Shown: piece after piece, positions 52,580-61,604 of the stretch | How positions within the stretch are numbered: position 1 is the stretch's first letter | How the letters are laid out: each line of letters starts with the position of its first letter | Assembly: GCF_012927325.1 (NCBI RefSeq) | Contig: NZ_JABBGI010000012.1 | Location: 62,001 to 126,000, forward strand | Reading direction: 5' to 3' | Length of the DNA stretch: 64,000 nucleotides | DNA from: Chryseobacterium antibioticum | GTDB taxonomy: Bacteria > Bacteroidota > Bacteroidia > Flavobacteriales > Weeksellaceae | The notes under the pieces: model-generated | The model's database searches: none | The model's input: only the letters and a program-made list of their open reading frames with translations | Told to the model about the DNA's origin: nothing | Position numbers and translations under genes: made by a program

Positions 52580-52999
52580 ATGAAAAATTTAATACTAATT
52601 TTATGCTTATCAAGCATGTTTTCTTGTAGCAAGGTGCAGGAAAAGACCAATACAAATACAACCTCAAAAGAATTTGGTTTAAATAAAGAGTGGAATGGAA
52701 CTTATCATGCTGAGGCCATTAACAGAGACAATGCTAAAACAGCTTTTGATATTATTATAAAATCGTTGGACAATATTTCAGTTAATATTAATGAAGATGG
52801 AAATAAAGAAAGTTATTCTAATATCAAAGCTGAAATAATTAATAAAGATAAAATAAAAATCATCTATAATTCTTCATTTGAAAATGGTATGGGAACAATC
52901 TTTATCGAAAAATCTGATGATCAATTCTATATTTCTGGAAATCCTATATATTTTATCAATCCAGGAAATAATGAAATGCCTTTGACAAAACTACAATAA
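52580..52999 (+). CDS. Lipoprotein with shared immunity-type domain (candidate 5)
   Basis: 139 residues, lipobox LSSMFSC near residue 16, then a short Thr/Asn linker and a diverged copy of the shared domain (EWNGTYHAEAINRDNA, FDIIIKSLDNISVNINEDG, IKIIYNSSF). The sequence just before its start (GAAACCTTTCATAACGAA) resembles the repeat found before candidates 2 and 4 in shortened form. Last gene of the accessory region. Confidence 0.62.
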   Translation: MKNLILILCLSSMFSCSKVQEKTNTNTTSKEFGLNKEWNGTYHAEAINRDNAKTAFDIIIKSLDNISVNINEDGNKESYSNIKAEIINKDKIKIIYNSSFENGMGTIFIEKSDDQFYISGNPIYFINPGNNEMPLTKLQ

Positions 53000-53115
53000 G
53001 AAAATGCTAAAATTCTTGGTAAGCTTTCTCTTTTTGACCTTTATCTAAAAGGTAGACTACCCTTTATATACTATGACGCATTATAAGAAATAGAAAGATT
53101 TAATCCTTAAAATAG

Positions 53116-53245
53116 TTTTCCACAAAGCAATGTGGATAACTCTTAAAACACCGCACAAACACCTACAAATAAAAGAAATAAACAAATTAAAAATTATAGA
53201 TATTATCCACAATTACCCATCATTTTCATGAATTTTTATGGATAA
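53116..53245. promoter_or_regulatory. Cluster of DnaA-box sequences (origin or DnaA-regulated site candidate)
   Basis: In a gene-free, AT-rich stretch: TGTGGATAA (53131-53139) and TTATCCACA (53203-53211) are perfect DnaA boxes on opposite strands; TTTTCCACA (53116-53124) and TATGGATAA (53237-53245) differ from the consensus at one position. CTTAAAA occurs three times around them. The A/T-rich block 53166-53202 could serve as an unwinding element. Confidence 0.5.
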
Positions 53246-53267
53246 CTTCAGAATATCCTTAAAACAA

Positions 53268-53303
53268 AACATCCCCGGCGTTCTTCGAACGCCGGGGATG
53301 TTT
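53268..53303 (-). terminator. Very strong terminator of the ferritin gene
   Basis: AACATCCCCGGCGTTC (53268-53283) pairs with GAACGCCGGGGATGTT (53287-53302), 16 bp with a 3-nt loop, 16 nt beyond the ferritin stop. The GC-rich stem contrasts with its surroundings. Confidence 0.93.
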
Positions 53304-53318
53304 GTACAATATATTTGC

Positions 53319-53828
53319 TTAAGCTTTTGCAGCCGGCACAAAAACTCTTTGAGATAATTCCTGATCAAAAAGATAGAGTGCAGATGGATTATCGCAAACC
53401 ATCTTGATTTTTGTCACATACTGCGAAGCACTAGCCTCTTCTTCTACCTGTTCGTTGATGAACCACTGCATAAAAGATGTTGTTGCAAAATCACCTTCAT
53501 CATTAGCATTTTTTACGATGTTGAAGATACTTCTTGTTACTTTTTTCTCGTGCTCCAATGCTTTTTCGAAAATATCAGTAGCATTTTCGAATTCATGAGG
53601 AGGTTTTGCAATTTCTCCGATGATGATCTCTCCGCCTACATCATTTAAAAAATCAAACATTTTATCCGCATGCATCAATTCTTCCTTGCTCTGAACTCTG
53701 AAATAGTTCGCAATACCATCAAGATCTTTTCCTGAAAACCAGGCAGACATTGAAAGGTAATATTGTGCTGCATATTGTTCGTGAGCTATCTGTTCGTTAA
53801 TTAACGTTGCAATTTTTTCGCTGATCAT
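53319..53828 (-). CDS. Ferritin
   Basis: A 169-residue non-heme ferritin of bacterial FtnA type, storing iron as mineral in a 24-subunit cage. Ferroxidase ligands are in the expected helices: IAHEQYAAQYY (Glu and Tyr region of helix A), RVQSKEELMHADKM (Glu-x-x-His of helix B), and EHEKKVTRSI / INEQVEEEAS (helices C and D). The longer reading frame from 53927 is rejected, because its first 33 codons would contain the promoter elements and do not resemble a ferritin. Regulated by its own promoter at 53846. Confidence 0.95.
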   Translation of the reverse strand: MISEKIATLINEQIAHEQYAAQYYLSMSAWFSGKDLDGIANYFRVQSKEELMHADKMFDFLNDVGGEIIIGEIAKPPHEFENATDIFEKALEHEKKVTRSIFNIVKNANDEGDFATTSFMQWFINEQVEEEASASQYVTKIKMVCDNPSALYLFDQELSQRVFVPAAKA

Positions 53829-53845
53829 AAGTATAAATTTATAGT

Positions 53846-53877
53846 CAAAAATAAGCAATAAAAGCCCGAAATCAAAA
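53846..53877 (-). promoter_or_regulatory. Promoter of the ferritin gene
   Basis: On the minus strand TTTTG (plus 53873-53877), 19 nt, TATTTTTG (plus 53846-53853): both elements match the Bacteroidetes consensus, 17 nt before the ATG. Confidence 0.85.
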
Positions 53878-53900
53878 GTTTTAATGAAAATTAATACAAA

Positions 53901-53924
53901 AAGGACGGGTATTTCCCCGTCCTT
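53901..53924 (-). terminator. Terminator of the Spy-like gene
   Basis: AAGGACGGG (53901-53909) pairs with CCCGTCCTT (53916-53924) over a 6-nt loop; a T-run follows on the minus strand. Confidence 0.88.
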
Positions 53925-53954
53925 CATACATTAAAAAATCAAAATTATGAACGC

Positions 53955-54407
53955 TTATTTTGCTTCCGGAGCCGCAGTATTCATAGGCTTTCTCATCATT
54001 TTTCTATCCTTCATGGCTGTCTTTCTCTGCTCCATTTTAGCATTTCTATCGGCCTGCCATTTATTATACTGATCAGAAGTCAGAATCTTCTTCATATCTG
54101 CATCCATCTGAGCTCTTTTAGCTTTCATATCCTCCATCTTGGCCTGTCTAGCCTCCTTGTTCTTGTCAAAGTCAGCTTTCATTTCAGACTTTCTCTTTTC
54201 ATGAAGTGCTTTTATCTGAGCTACCTGCGACTGGTTCAGGTTAAGATCTTTCTGCATCTGATCCATATGCTCCTGTTGCTTTTGCTGCCTTTTTTGATGC
54301 ATCTCTGCTCTTCTTGCCTGCTTGTCCTGTGGAGTTGTCGTTGTTTGTTGCGCCATTGCAAAACCTCCTATTCCAATAAATGCTATTGCTAAAACTAATT
54401 TTTTCAT
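53955..54407 (-). CDS. Spy/CpxP-like periplasmic protein
   Basis: 150 residues: signal peptide (about 1-19, GGFAMAQ) and a highly charged helical mature protein rich in Lys, Met, Gln and Asp, with LNLNQSQVAQIKALHEKRKSEMKADF and LTSDQYNKWQADRNAKMEQR, similar to the LTxxQ motifs of Spy/CpxP-like proteins. In other bacteria these act as periplasmic chaperones or stress modulators. No cysteine. Not in an operon with its neighbours. Confidence 0.78.
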   Translation of the reverse strand: MKKLVLAIAFIGIGGFAMAQQTTTTPQDKQARRAEMHQKRQQKQQEHMDQMQKDLNLNQSQVAQIKALHEKRKSEMKADFDKNKEARQAKMEDMKAKRAQMDADMKKILTSDQYNKWQADRNAKMEQRKTAMKDRKMMRKPMNTAAPEAK

Positions 54408-54530
54408 CTTAAAAAATATTTAATTAATTATTATATACCTTTTTGATTAATAGTTAAAAGATAAGTTAAAACAAACTATTCATAAAAAATGTTAAATTTT
54501 AATACTAAAATCATAAAGCGTAAAAATAAA

Positions 54531-54556
54531 AAGGACAGATCCTAAAATCCGCCCTT
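54531..54556 (-). terminator. Minus-strand terminator of the GGFRGN-repeat gene
   Basis: On the minus strand AAGGGCGGAT pairs with ATCTGTCCTT using two G-U pairs, followed by a T-run; on the plus strand those positions would be mismatched, so it works in one direction only. Confidence 0.7.
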
Positions 54557-54587
54557 CACACCACTTAAATATAATATATGAAAATTA

Positions 54588-55565
54588 TTATCTGCTTACT
54601 AATTTGCTTCTGAAGCCACCATTGTTGCTATTCTGTGGGCTCGAATTTGAACGTTCAGATCTGGAACCGCCATTGTTTCCTCTAAATCCTCCGTTGTTAT
54701 TTTCTCTTCTCGGAGTATTTTCTCTTTTCACGTCATTATTTCCTCTGAAGCCTCCATTATTTCCAAGTCCGCCTCTGGTTCCGTTATTTTGAGAATTCCC
54801 TCTGAATCCGCCGCCGTTATTCCTTACTCCATTATTATCATTACGGAAACTGCCTGAATGCTCATACCTTCCTCCATTATCTGCCTGATTACGGAAACCT
54901 CCCGAAGAACTGCCATCTCTTACAGATCCTCTGAATCCGCTATTCGGTCTGTCACTCGTTCTGATTACATTGAAGGTTGGATTATCCATTCTTCTAAACC
55001 TTGACCTGTCTACCCTGTACACATTGATATTTACATTTCTGTATCTCGGCATTACTGCATATCTCGGTGCATAATACGTTCTTCTGTAATTCTGGAAATA
55101 GGCGATCGGATTTGTTCCGCGATAATAATTATTTTGGAAAACAACAAATACCCTTGGTCCCAAAATTCTTTGCAGGGCAAAAAATCTGTCATAATACCAT
55201 CTGTCCGGATTATATCTGTAAAAATTATCCCATGTAGAAAAATTCACATACAGATTATTTAAACTTAAGATCTGATCCATCTGCCATCGGTCCAGCCTGT
55301 TTTCTCTAAAAAAGACATTCCAGTTGATATTGGTGATGCTGTTTCTGTAATCATTATAATATCCCTGATAATAATCGCCTGGATAATAATCCTGAGGATA
55401 GTTGTAATAATAATCATCCGGGAAATAATTTCTGTCATCTTCATCACTGTAACCTCCTCCATTCTGATAATATCCGTCATCTCCCCATCCGTTATTATTT
55501 GGATACTGCTGGGCGGAAGACAAAGCTGCCAGTCCCAAGGCAAATCCCAAAAGTATTTTTTTCAT
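54588..55565 (-). CDS. Secreted protein with GGFRGN repeats
   Basis: 325 residues. Signal peptide about 1-18 (LSSAQ). A Tyr/Asp/Asn-rich low-complexity part (about 19-75) leads to a structured middle region with many aromatic residues (about 75-200: NVFFRENRLDRWQMDQILSLNN, YYRGTNPIAYF) and a long Gly/Asn/Arg/Ser-rich tail (about 205-325) with repeated NNGGFRGN units. The middle part may correspond to a domain shared by several Bacteroidetes secreted proteins; the tail looks disordered. Function unknown; could be a surface or biofilm-related protein. The repeats are also a potential source of slippage. Confidence 0.75.
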   Translation of the reverse strand: MKKILLGFALGLAALSSAQQYPNNNGWGDDGYYQNGGGYSDEDDRNYFPDDYYYNYPQDYYPGDYYQGYYNDYRNSITNINWNVFFRENRLDRWQMDQILSLNNLYVNFSTWDNFYRYNPDRWYYDRFFALQRILGPRVFVVFQNNYYRGTNPIAYFQNYRRTYYAPRYAVMPRYRNVNINVYRVDRSRFRRMDNPTFNVIRTSDRPNSGFRGSVRDGSSSGGFRNQADNGGRYEHSGSFRNDNNGVRNNGGGFRGNSQNNGTRGGLGNNGGFRGNNDVKRENTPRRENNNGGFRGNNGGSRSERSNSSPQNSNNGGFRSKLVSR

Positions 55566-55633
55566 CTCTATAGTCGTTAATTGGTTAGTATATAGTAGAA
55601 TATCTCCATTCTATCTTTTGGATATAAATAAAA

Positions 55634-55667
55634 AAAAGAAGTTAAATCCTAAGATCAAACTTCTTTT
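55634..55667 (-). terminator. Terminator of malQ
   Basis: AAAAGAAGTT (55634-55643) pairs with AACTTCTTTT (55658-55667), 10 bp and a 14-nt loop, with a T-run on the minus strand. Confidence 0.8.
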
Positions 55668-55704
55668 AAATTATAGTTAACCAATTGATAATCAAATGTT
55701 AAAT

Positions 55705-58359
55705 TTACGCTCTTCCACTATCTTTTATCCAAGAGGCAATTTTTTTATTGAACATTTCCTTTTCTTTCAGATCCTCAAGCTTCAGATGCATCCTGTATCG
55801 CCAGTAATGTGGGAAAACTGCAGGATTATTGATTCTTTCATTGTCCATATTCGGGTTGGTAAGCTCCGGATCCGTTGCCAGGAACTCTTGAATCGGGAAA
55901 ATGGCCAGCATCGCATCATTATAAAGATGTTGCTTCATAATAATTTCAGCAAGATGAGAATTCATTTCCTCAGGAGCTTTTCCATACTGGATCAGCTGCT
56001 GGTTAAAATATTTCTGTGTCAATGCCGGATCTTCCTTCCACCACTGTCTCAGCGTAGAACTGTCATGGGAAGAAGCCGTAACCACATTCATATAATCCGC
56101 ATTTTTAGGATTGTAAAACGGAATATTATCTGACGGCATACGCTGTACTTTCAACGCAATAATAGCCAGTTCATCCATCGCCACTGGTACGCATGCGGGA
56201 ACCATTCCCAGGTCTTCACCACAGATCAGCATTTTTGTAGCATTCAGAATAACCGGCAGCTTTTCCATCGCTTTCTCATACCACAGATGATCCTGTCTTC
56301 TGAAGAAATAATCATGGTACAGCTCATAAATCGCCTTCCTTTCCCATTCTGAAAGATAGGTATAGGAATCGGTATTGTACACATTAAACCTTGGATGATA
56401 CACTGTTTCACCGTTTCTTTCCTCGGTAAGGAACAAAACATTAGCACATAAAGAGATCAGCTTTTTTTCTATAGAGCCTTTCGGGTTCTTTTTGAAAAAT
56501 TCTGCCAGCTTTCTCTGGGTATCAAATTCTTCTTTGAATGAGTATGTACCGTCATTGTTGCTGTTAATAAATTCAAAAACTTTACTACTGTCTTCCCCAA
56601 AATATTCCCACAAGATTCTTTCATTGATGAAAGGCTTACAATATCTGTTGAACTCAAAAGGAATATGTCTAGCTTTAAACTCATTAAGAACAATTGGAAC
56701 CGCGGGATAAAAATACCCTAAAATCCCCTGTGTAGCAGAAATCGGCATCCTCCAGATTCTGAAAAAACCTAAAATATGATCGATTCTCATGGCATCGAAA
56801 TACTGCTCAAGCGCTTTAAACCTGTTTTTCCACCAACGGTAATCATCTTCCTTCATCGCTTCCCAATTGTATGTCGGGAATTCCCAGTTCTGTCCCAGCT
56901 CTGTAAACTGGTCCGGCGGTGCTCCGGCCTGGAAATCCATTCCGAAAAGCTCAGGTTCCGTCCACGCTTCAACAGAATATCTGTAAATACCGATCGGAAG
57001 ATCTCCTTTCAAGGACACTCCTAAGCTGTGGGTATAATCTACGGCATCTTTCAGCTGTAAATGAAGCTGATACTGCACCCAGGCATGAAGCATGGAAGCA
57101 TCATAATCTTTACTTTTTGTAGTGAAAAACTGTGAAATTTTTCCTGCAATATATTTTTTATGGGTTTTCCAGTCGTTGAAATTCGGAGTTTTATATTTGT
57201 CTCTAAGCACACAGAATGCGGCGTAAGGAGTCAGCCAGTAATCGTTGTCTTTTATAAATTTCTTAAAGTTCCTATCCTTATAGATTTTCTCTTTCTCTGT
57301 AGTGAAAACCGCTGTTAAAAACTTCCATTTGCCTTTGATCATTTTTTCATAATCAACCAAGCCAAGAGCGTTTAATTCTTCTTTTTCAGACTGATATTCA
57401 GAAACTAATTCTTCCGGTAAAGCGAAATCAAGATTTTCTACGGAAATATACTGCGGATGTAATGCATAAACAGAAACAGCTGCGTAAGGATAAGAATCTG
57501 TCCAGGAATAATTGGCTGTAGTATCATTAATTGGAAGGATCTGGATAATCCCCAAGTTGGTTTCCTTCGTCCAATCGGCTAATTTTTTAAGATCGGCAAA
57601 TTCTCCTACTCCAAAACCATTCTCGCTTCTTAAAGAAAATACAGGAACTGCCACACCAGCATCATGATACATATGATAAGACTTGAATTTAAAATAATGG
57701 CTGGAAACAATCTGCAGCACATCTTTAAGCTGATTGGCGACAGTGAACCTATTTTCACCAGTCTCAACATCTATAATTTTTCCTTCTTTTTTGCTGTAGA
57801 GGCAATACTTAAACTGGATAAACTCATTTTCAGGAATTTCAACGGAAGCTTCCCAGATTCCAAAATCAGTCTGTGAAAGATGGATTACTTTTTCATAATT
57901 CCAGTTTCCTAAAGATGCTGTATTGCCAAACAATACAATTTTCCAGTCCGGATTGTAAACAGGAGCTTCGATCCTGAATAAATGGGTGTGCTTTTTTAAA
58001 ACCACTGCTTTTTCGGGAACAAACTGATTAAGCTTATTATAAAGAATTTTATTGTTTAAATAATTCTCTGGGAAATTCTTATTATTCCATTCATCAAAAA
58101 TAATAAACTCTTTGTAGTTATGAGGGAAATTAAGATTATGCAGCACAAATTCCTCTCTAAGAATATTGCCTTTTTCATCGGTAAGCTGATATTTATATGA
58201 GATTGATTTTGAGAAATAATCTACTTCACATTTCCAGATGCCGTTTTCTGAATAAAGCAGGATATGAGTTTGGACAACAGCACCTTCCTCATCCACAATC
58301 AGGAGCTGCAGATTCTGTCCGGCCTTTGCATTATATCCTACATTAAAGTATAGCTTCAT
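55705..58359 (-). CDS. malQ: 4-alpha-glucanotransferase (CBM20-type MalQ/DPE2-like)
   Basis: An 884-residue cytoplasmic enzyme that transfers alpha-1,4-glucan segments during maltodextrin/glycogen metabolism. Two N-terminal CBM20-like starch-binding modules (about 1-105 and 125-225; the first starts MKLYFNVGYNAKAG, the second has FGNTASLGNWNYEKVIHL) precede the GH77 catalytic domain (about 240-870). Catalytic motifs are MRIDHILGF (nucleophile Asp), CGEDLGMVP (acid/base Glu) and ASSHDSSTLRQWW. The length and tandem CBM20 match the DPE2-like MalQ of Bacteroidetes rather than E. coli MalQ (about 690). It has its own promoter and terminator. Confidence 0.93.
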   Translation of the reverse strand: MKLYFNVGYNAKAGQNLQLLIVDEEGAVVQTHILLYSENGIWKCEVDYFSKSISYKYQLTDEKGNILREEFVLHNLNFPHNYKEFIIFDEWNNKNFPENYLNNKILYNKLNQFVPEKAVVLKKHTHLFRIEAPVYNPDWKIVLFGNTASLGNWNYEKVIHLSQTDFGIWEASVEIPENEFIQFKYCLYSKKEGKIIDVETGENRFTVANQLKDVLQIVSSHYFKFKSYHMYHDAGVAVPVFSLRSENGFGVGEFADLKKLADWTKETNLGIIQILPINDTTANYSWTDSYPYAAVSVYALHPQYISVENLDFALPEELVSEYQSEKEELNALGLVDYEKMIKGKWKFLTAVFTTEKEKIYKDRNFKKFIKDNDYWLTPYAAFCVLRDKYKTPNFNDWKTHKKYIAGKISQFFTTKSKDYDASMLHAWVQYQLHLQLKDAVDYTHSLGVSLKGDLPIGIYRYSVEAWTEPELFGMDFQAGAPPDQFTELGQNWEFPTYNWEAMKEDDYRWWKNRFKALEQYFDAMRIDHILGFFRIWRMPISATQGILGYFYPAVPIVLNEFKARHIPFEFNRYCKPFINERILWEYFGEDSSKVFEFINSNNDGTYSFKEEFDTQRKLAEFFKKNPKGSIEKKLISLCANVLFLTEERNGETVYHPRFNVYNTDSYTYLSEWERKAIYELYHDYFFRRQDHLWYEKAMEKLPVILNATKMLICGEDLGMVPACVPVAMDELAIIALKVQRMPSDNIPFYNPKNADYMNVVTASSHDSSTLRQWWKEDPALTQKYFNQQLIQYGKAPEEMNSHLAEIIMKQHLYNDAMLAIFPIQEFLATDPELTNPNMDNERINNPAVFPHYWRYRMHLKLEDLKEKEMFNKKIASWIKDSGRA

Positions 58360-58372
58360 CTATATTTTTTTA

Positions 58373-58403
58373 TAAAAATACATTTTAATATCGAAAAACA
58401 AAA
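58373..58403 (-). promoter_or_regulatory. Promoter of malQ
   Basis: On the minus strand TTTTG (plus 58399-58403), 18 nt, TATTTTTA (plus 58373-58380; 7 of 8 matches), 13 nt before the ATG. Confidence 0.6.
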
Positions 58404-58431
58404 CTTATTGAAGATCAAATAATCATTAAAA

Positions 58432-58461
58432 AAACCTTTTCAAAATAACTTGAAAAGGCTT
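58432..58461 (-). terminator. Terminator of the T9SS cargo gene
   Basis: CCTTTTCAA (58435-58443) pairs with TTGAAAAGG (58450-58458), 9 bp with a 6-nt loop, then a T-run on the minus strand. Confidence 0.82.
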
Positions 58462-58507
58462 TATAATTTATTAGAGTTAGAGGAATTTATATCAATAATC
58501 TAAGCTG

Positions 58508-59674
58508 TTATTCTATAACAATAATTTTTTTACTTAATATTGATTTTCCCGATTCATTTGTAATGCTTACAATATAAGCTCCATTGACTAAATTTTTGAG
58601 ATACACCTGCTGATTGAGTGAACCGTCTTTCACAGACAGATTCTGTTCCATCACATTTTTCCCGGAAATATCAAAAACACTAAGCTTTAAATTTCCTTTT
58701 ACAGCTTTATCATTTACATTAACGTTGATAAAATGTTCATCTACTCTAGTCGGATAAATATCAATATTAGCCAATGTATTTACTGAAGAAGTTCTGTCAT
58801 TGGCAAAATATCTGCTGGCAAGATCATAAATATGAGGCTTTTCTCCTCCGGGAAGAGCTTTTGCCTGAAGAGTCAGCAGGTCTACTTCATATAAGCTGTC
58901 TCCTTTAGCACTTGCAATGATTACTTTTCCTTTGGCATTAACAGCAGATCCGTTCACAGAATAATTTTCAGGAATACCGGAAATCTTACCCACAAATTTT
59001 GCCTTCAGTTCTTTTGTTGTTACTTTAAAAACATTTCCTGAAGCCGAAAAAATATAAAAGTTATTTTCAGCATCCACTATCATGTCGCCTCCGAAACCTG
59101 TTTCCATTGCTGTGAATGAATTTTTCCCATTGGAAGCATCATCTTTAATAATCCCAAGGTCACTGACTGTGTACTGACTTCCTTTTCTGCTGATCTGAAG
59201 CAGCTGTGTTCCTGCGTTGTTAAGAGCATAAATATTTCCGTCATATCCCGTAGCCATTCTTGTGATATGGGAATTGATATCACAGGATGTTACTCTTGCC
59301 ACAGTATTCTCCACCAGAGTAATTTCTTTAGTTTTAGCATTTAAAACATAAATATTGGAGGAAAACATCGGCATATACACCAGATTGTTATTGGATGGAT
59401 CATAGGCCAGAGCCGCCATGGTAACTGCCTGAGAATGACTGTAAGAATTCTTATCCTCAGACACCTGACCTTTCCTTTCCTGAGAAAATACTTTTGCCCT
59501 AGCATCAGCTGAGAACAGTTTTTCTCCGGAAGTACCGTTGACCGCATCCATCACACGGAAATCACTGAAAACAATACTGGAAGTATCCTTTCCTGCGATT
59601 GCAAAAAAATTCTGCTGTGCCTGAACATTAGCACTTAGCACAAACAGGAAAAGAGGGAATAAATGTTTTTTCAT
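58508..59674 (-). CDS. Secreted protein with type IX secretion sorting domain
   Basis: 388 residues: signal peptide (about 1-19, NVQAQ), a beta-rich middle part (about 30-300) with repeated short strand patterns (VYMPMFSSNIYVLNAKT, GNIYALNNAGTQLLQIS, NNFYIFSASGNVFKV) that suggest a beta-propeller of WD/NHL-like blades, and a C-terminal type A sorting domain (about 308-388: ANIDIYPTRVDE, LSVFDISGKNVMEQ, GAYIVSI, KIIVIE). T9SS cargo are exported through the outer membrane and attached or released. No protease or binding motif is recognisable. Own terminator; no co-transcribed neighbour. Confidence 0.88.
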   Translation of the reverse strand: MKKHLFPLFLFVLSANVQAQQNFFAIAGKDTSSIVFSDFRVMDAVNGTSGEKLFSADARAKVFSQERKGQVSEDKNSYSHSQAVTMAALAYDPSNNNLVYMPMFSSNIYVLNAKTKEITLVENTVARVTSCDINSHITRMATGYDGNIYALNNAGTQLLQISRKGSQYTVSDLGIIKDDASNGKNSFTAMETGFGGDMIVDAENNFYIFSASGNVFKVTTKELKAKFVGKISGIPENYSVNGSAVNAKGKVIIASAKGDSLYEVDLLTLQAKALPGGEKPHIYDLASRYFANDRTSSVNTLANIDIYPTRVDEHFINVNVNDKAVKGNLKLSVFDISGKNVMEQNLSVKDGSLNQQVYLKNLVNGAYIVSITNESGKSILSKKIIVIE

Positions 59675-59925
59675 ACAATGTAGAATTTAGATTCATAATC
59701 ATTTTAGTATAACTAAGTTACACAATTAAATCATTGAATCATAAAAAAATACAAGTATTCACATAACATTTATAATCATTCAATATAAACGTTGAAATTA
59801 TGATAATTTCAATTTTTAAACACGAATTCTACAAATATTTCCACAAATCTCGCTACTTAATGTCCCGTATATTGGTGTCTTTTGTGAATCAGTAAGGCAA
59901 AATCATTGGTCTCACAACAAAAAAA

Positions 59926-59995
59926 CTCCCGCTGATTATACGGATTACAACAGATTGTATAAGATGATCTGTAGAATCCACGCCATCAGCGGGAG
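59926..59995 (-). terminator. Long compound hairpin after cysS
   Basis: CTCCCGCTGAT (59926-59936) pairs with ATCAGCGGGAG (59985-59995). Inside, GGATT/AATCC and CAGAT/ATCTG give two further short helices, so one extended stem of about 70 nt forms. On the minus strand it is followed by a T-run, so it should terminate cysS transcripts. Confidence 0.75.
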
Positions 59996-60016
59996 CGGTA
60001 TGATTTATTTTGAGAT

Positions 60017-61483
60017 TTAATTCAGAACGTAACTTGTTCCGTCTCTTCCGTCTTTCAGTTCAATGCCTTCAGCAAGCAGTTTATCTCTGATCTGATCTGA
60101 AAGGTCAAAGTTTTTTGATTTTCTAGCCTGATTTCTCAGTTCAATTAAAACTTTTAAAGTCTGATCAAGTTTCTCGTTATTGTTTTCTTCAATATTCTGA
60201 AGTCCTAAAACATCAAATACAAATGCGTTCAACATTGACTTTAAATCTTCAAGATCCTCAGCAGAGATCGTCTCTTTCTCATCATTTAAAGCGAAAATAT
60301 ATTTTACCGCTTCAAATAAATGAGCGATCAGAACCGGAGAATTGAAATCATCGGTTAAAGCATCATAAGCTTTGTTTTTCCACTCTTTAAGATCAAAGCC
60401 AGATTGTTTTTCGTTATCCGGAGTGATAGAGTTCAATACTTTAATGGCTTCCATTAATCTGATAAAACCTTTTTCGCTCGCAATCATCGCATCATTGGAA
60501 ATATCCAGCACACTTCTGTAGTGTGCCTGCAGGAAGCAAAAACGCACGATGGTAGGATGGAAAGGTTTTTCAAAGAAGTCGTTTTCTCCAGTCACCAACT
60601 GCATCGGAAGAATATAGTTCCCTGTAGATTTACTCATACGCTGGGCATTCATCGTTAGCATATTGGCGTGCATCCAGTAATTAACCGGAGCGGTATCATT
60701 GCAAGCTTTTCCTTGTGCAATTTCACATTCGTGGTGTGGGAATTTCAAGTCCATTCCGCCACCGTGGATGTCAAATTTTTCACCTAAATATTTCGTGCTC
60801 ATAGCAGTACATTCCAGGTGCCATCCCGGAAAACCTTCGCCCCAAGGGGAATTCCATCTCATGATATGCGCAGGAGATGCTTTTTTCCATAAGGCAAAAT
60901 CTTGTGGGTTTTTCTTTTCACCCTGTCCGTCAAGATCACGGGTATTGGCAAAAAGCTCTTCTATATTACGTTTTGAAAGTTCACCATAATTCAGTCCTCT
61001 CCTATTGTATTCAAGAACATCAAAATAAACAGAACCGTTGCTTTCGTAAGCGAAACCTCTTTCGATAAGCTTTTGGGTTAGCTCGATCTGTTCTACAATG
61101 TGACCAGTCGCCGTTGGTTCAATATTGGGAGGAAGTAGATTGAACATTTCCAGTACTTTATGAAAATCCACCGTATATTTCTGTACGATTTCCATAGGTT
61201 CAAGCTTTTCCAGACGGGTCTGCTTTACGAACCTGTCGTTTTCTACATTTCCATCATCTGTAAGGTGGCCTGCATCGGTGATGTTTCTTACATATCTTAC
61301 TTTATACCCTAAATGGATCAGAGTACGGTAGATAAAATCAAAGGAAAGGAAGGTTCTTACATTTCCCAAATGCACATTGCTGTACACGGTAGGTCCGCAG
61401 ACATACATTCCAACGTTTCCTTCTAAAATGGGTTTAAATATTTCTTTTTCTGCTGTGAGAGAGTTATATAATTTTAATTGCAT
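60017..61483 (-). CDS. cysS: Cysteinyl-tRNA synthetase
   Basis: A 488-residue class I aminoacyl-tRNA synthetase attaching cysteine to tRNA-Cys. The HIGH box is HLGN in [14 protein letters not shown], the KMSKS box is RMSKSTGN, and the zinc-binding residues are in place (CGPTVY near 29, WHLECTAMS near 210, HHECEIAQ near 237). The C-terminal DALR-like helical region (about 340-488) is of usual length. Essential housekeeping gene, single transcription unit ended by the hairpin at 59926. Confidence 0.97.
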   Translation of the reverse strand: MQLKLYNSLTAEKEIFKPILEGNVGMYVCGPTVYSNVHLGNVRTFLSFDFIYRTLIHLGYKVRYVRNITDAGHLTDDGNVENDRFVKQTRLEKLEPMEIVQKYTVDFHKVLEMFNLLPPNIEPTATGHIVEQIELTQKLIERGFAYESNGSVYFDVLEYNRRGLNYGELSKRNIEELFANTRDLDGQGEKKNPQDFALWKKASPAHIMRWNSPWGEGFPGWHLECTAMSTKYLGEKFDIHGGGMDLKFPHHECEIAQGKACNDTAPVNYWMHANMLTMNAQRMSKSTGNYILPMQLVTGENDFFEKPFHPTIVRFCFLQAHYRSVLDISNDAMIASEKGFIRLMEAIKVLNSITPDNEKQSGFDLKEWKNKAYDALTDDFNSPVLIAHLFEAVKYIFALNDEKETISAEDLEDLKSMLNAFVFDVLGLQNIEENNNEKLDQTLKVLIELRNQARKSKNFDLSDQIRDKLLAEGIELKDGRDGTSYVLN

Positions 61484-61604
61484 TTTTTTAAATTAAAAGA
61501 TTCAATGATTAAAGAATTTAAAAATTAGTTAAAATAATTCTATCCACAACAAATAATTGTCGTGAGAAAAATTTTATTGGACACTTTTTTAAATATTACC
61601 ATTA

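Noticed and set aside
53829-53927. 33-residue N-terminal extension of ferritin
   Set aside because: It covers the ferritin promoter; ferritin homology begins at MISEKIA (53828).
54604-54792. Plus-strand Pro/Leu-rich frame in the GGFRGN-repeat gene
   Set aside because: It is the complement of Gly/Asn/Arg repeats and has no supporting signal.
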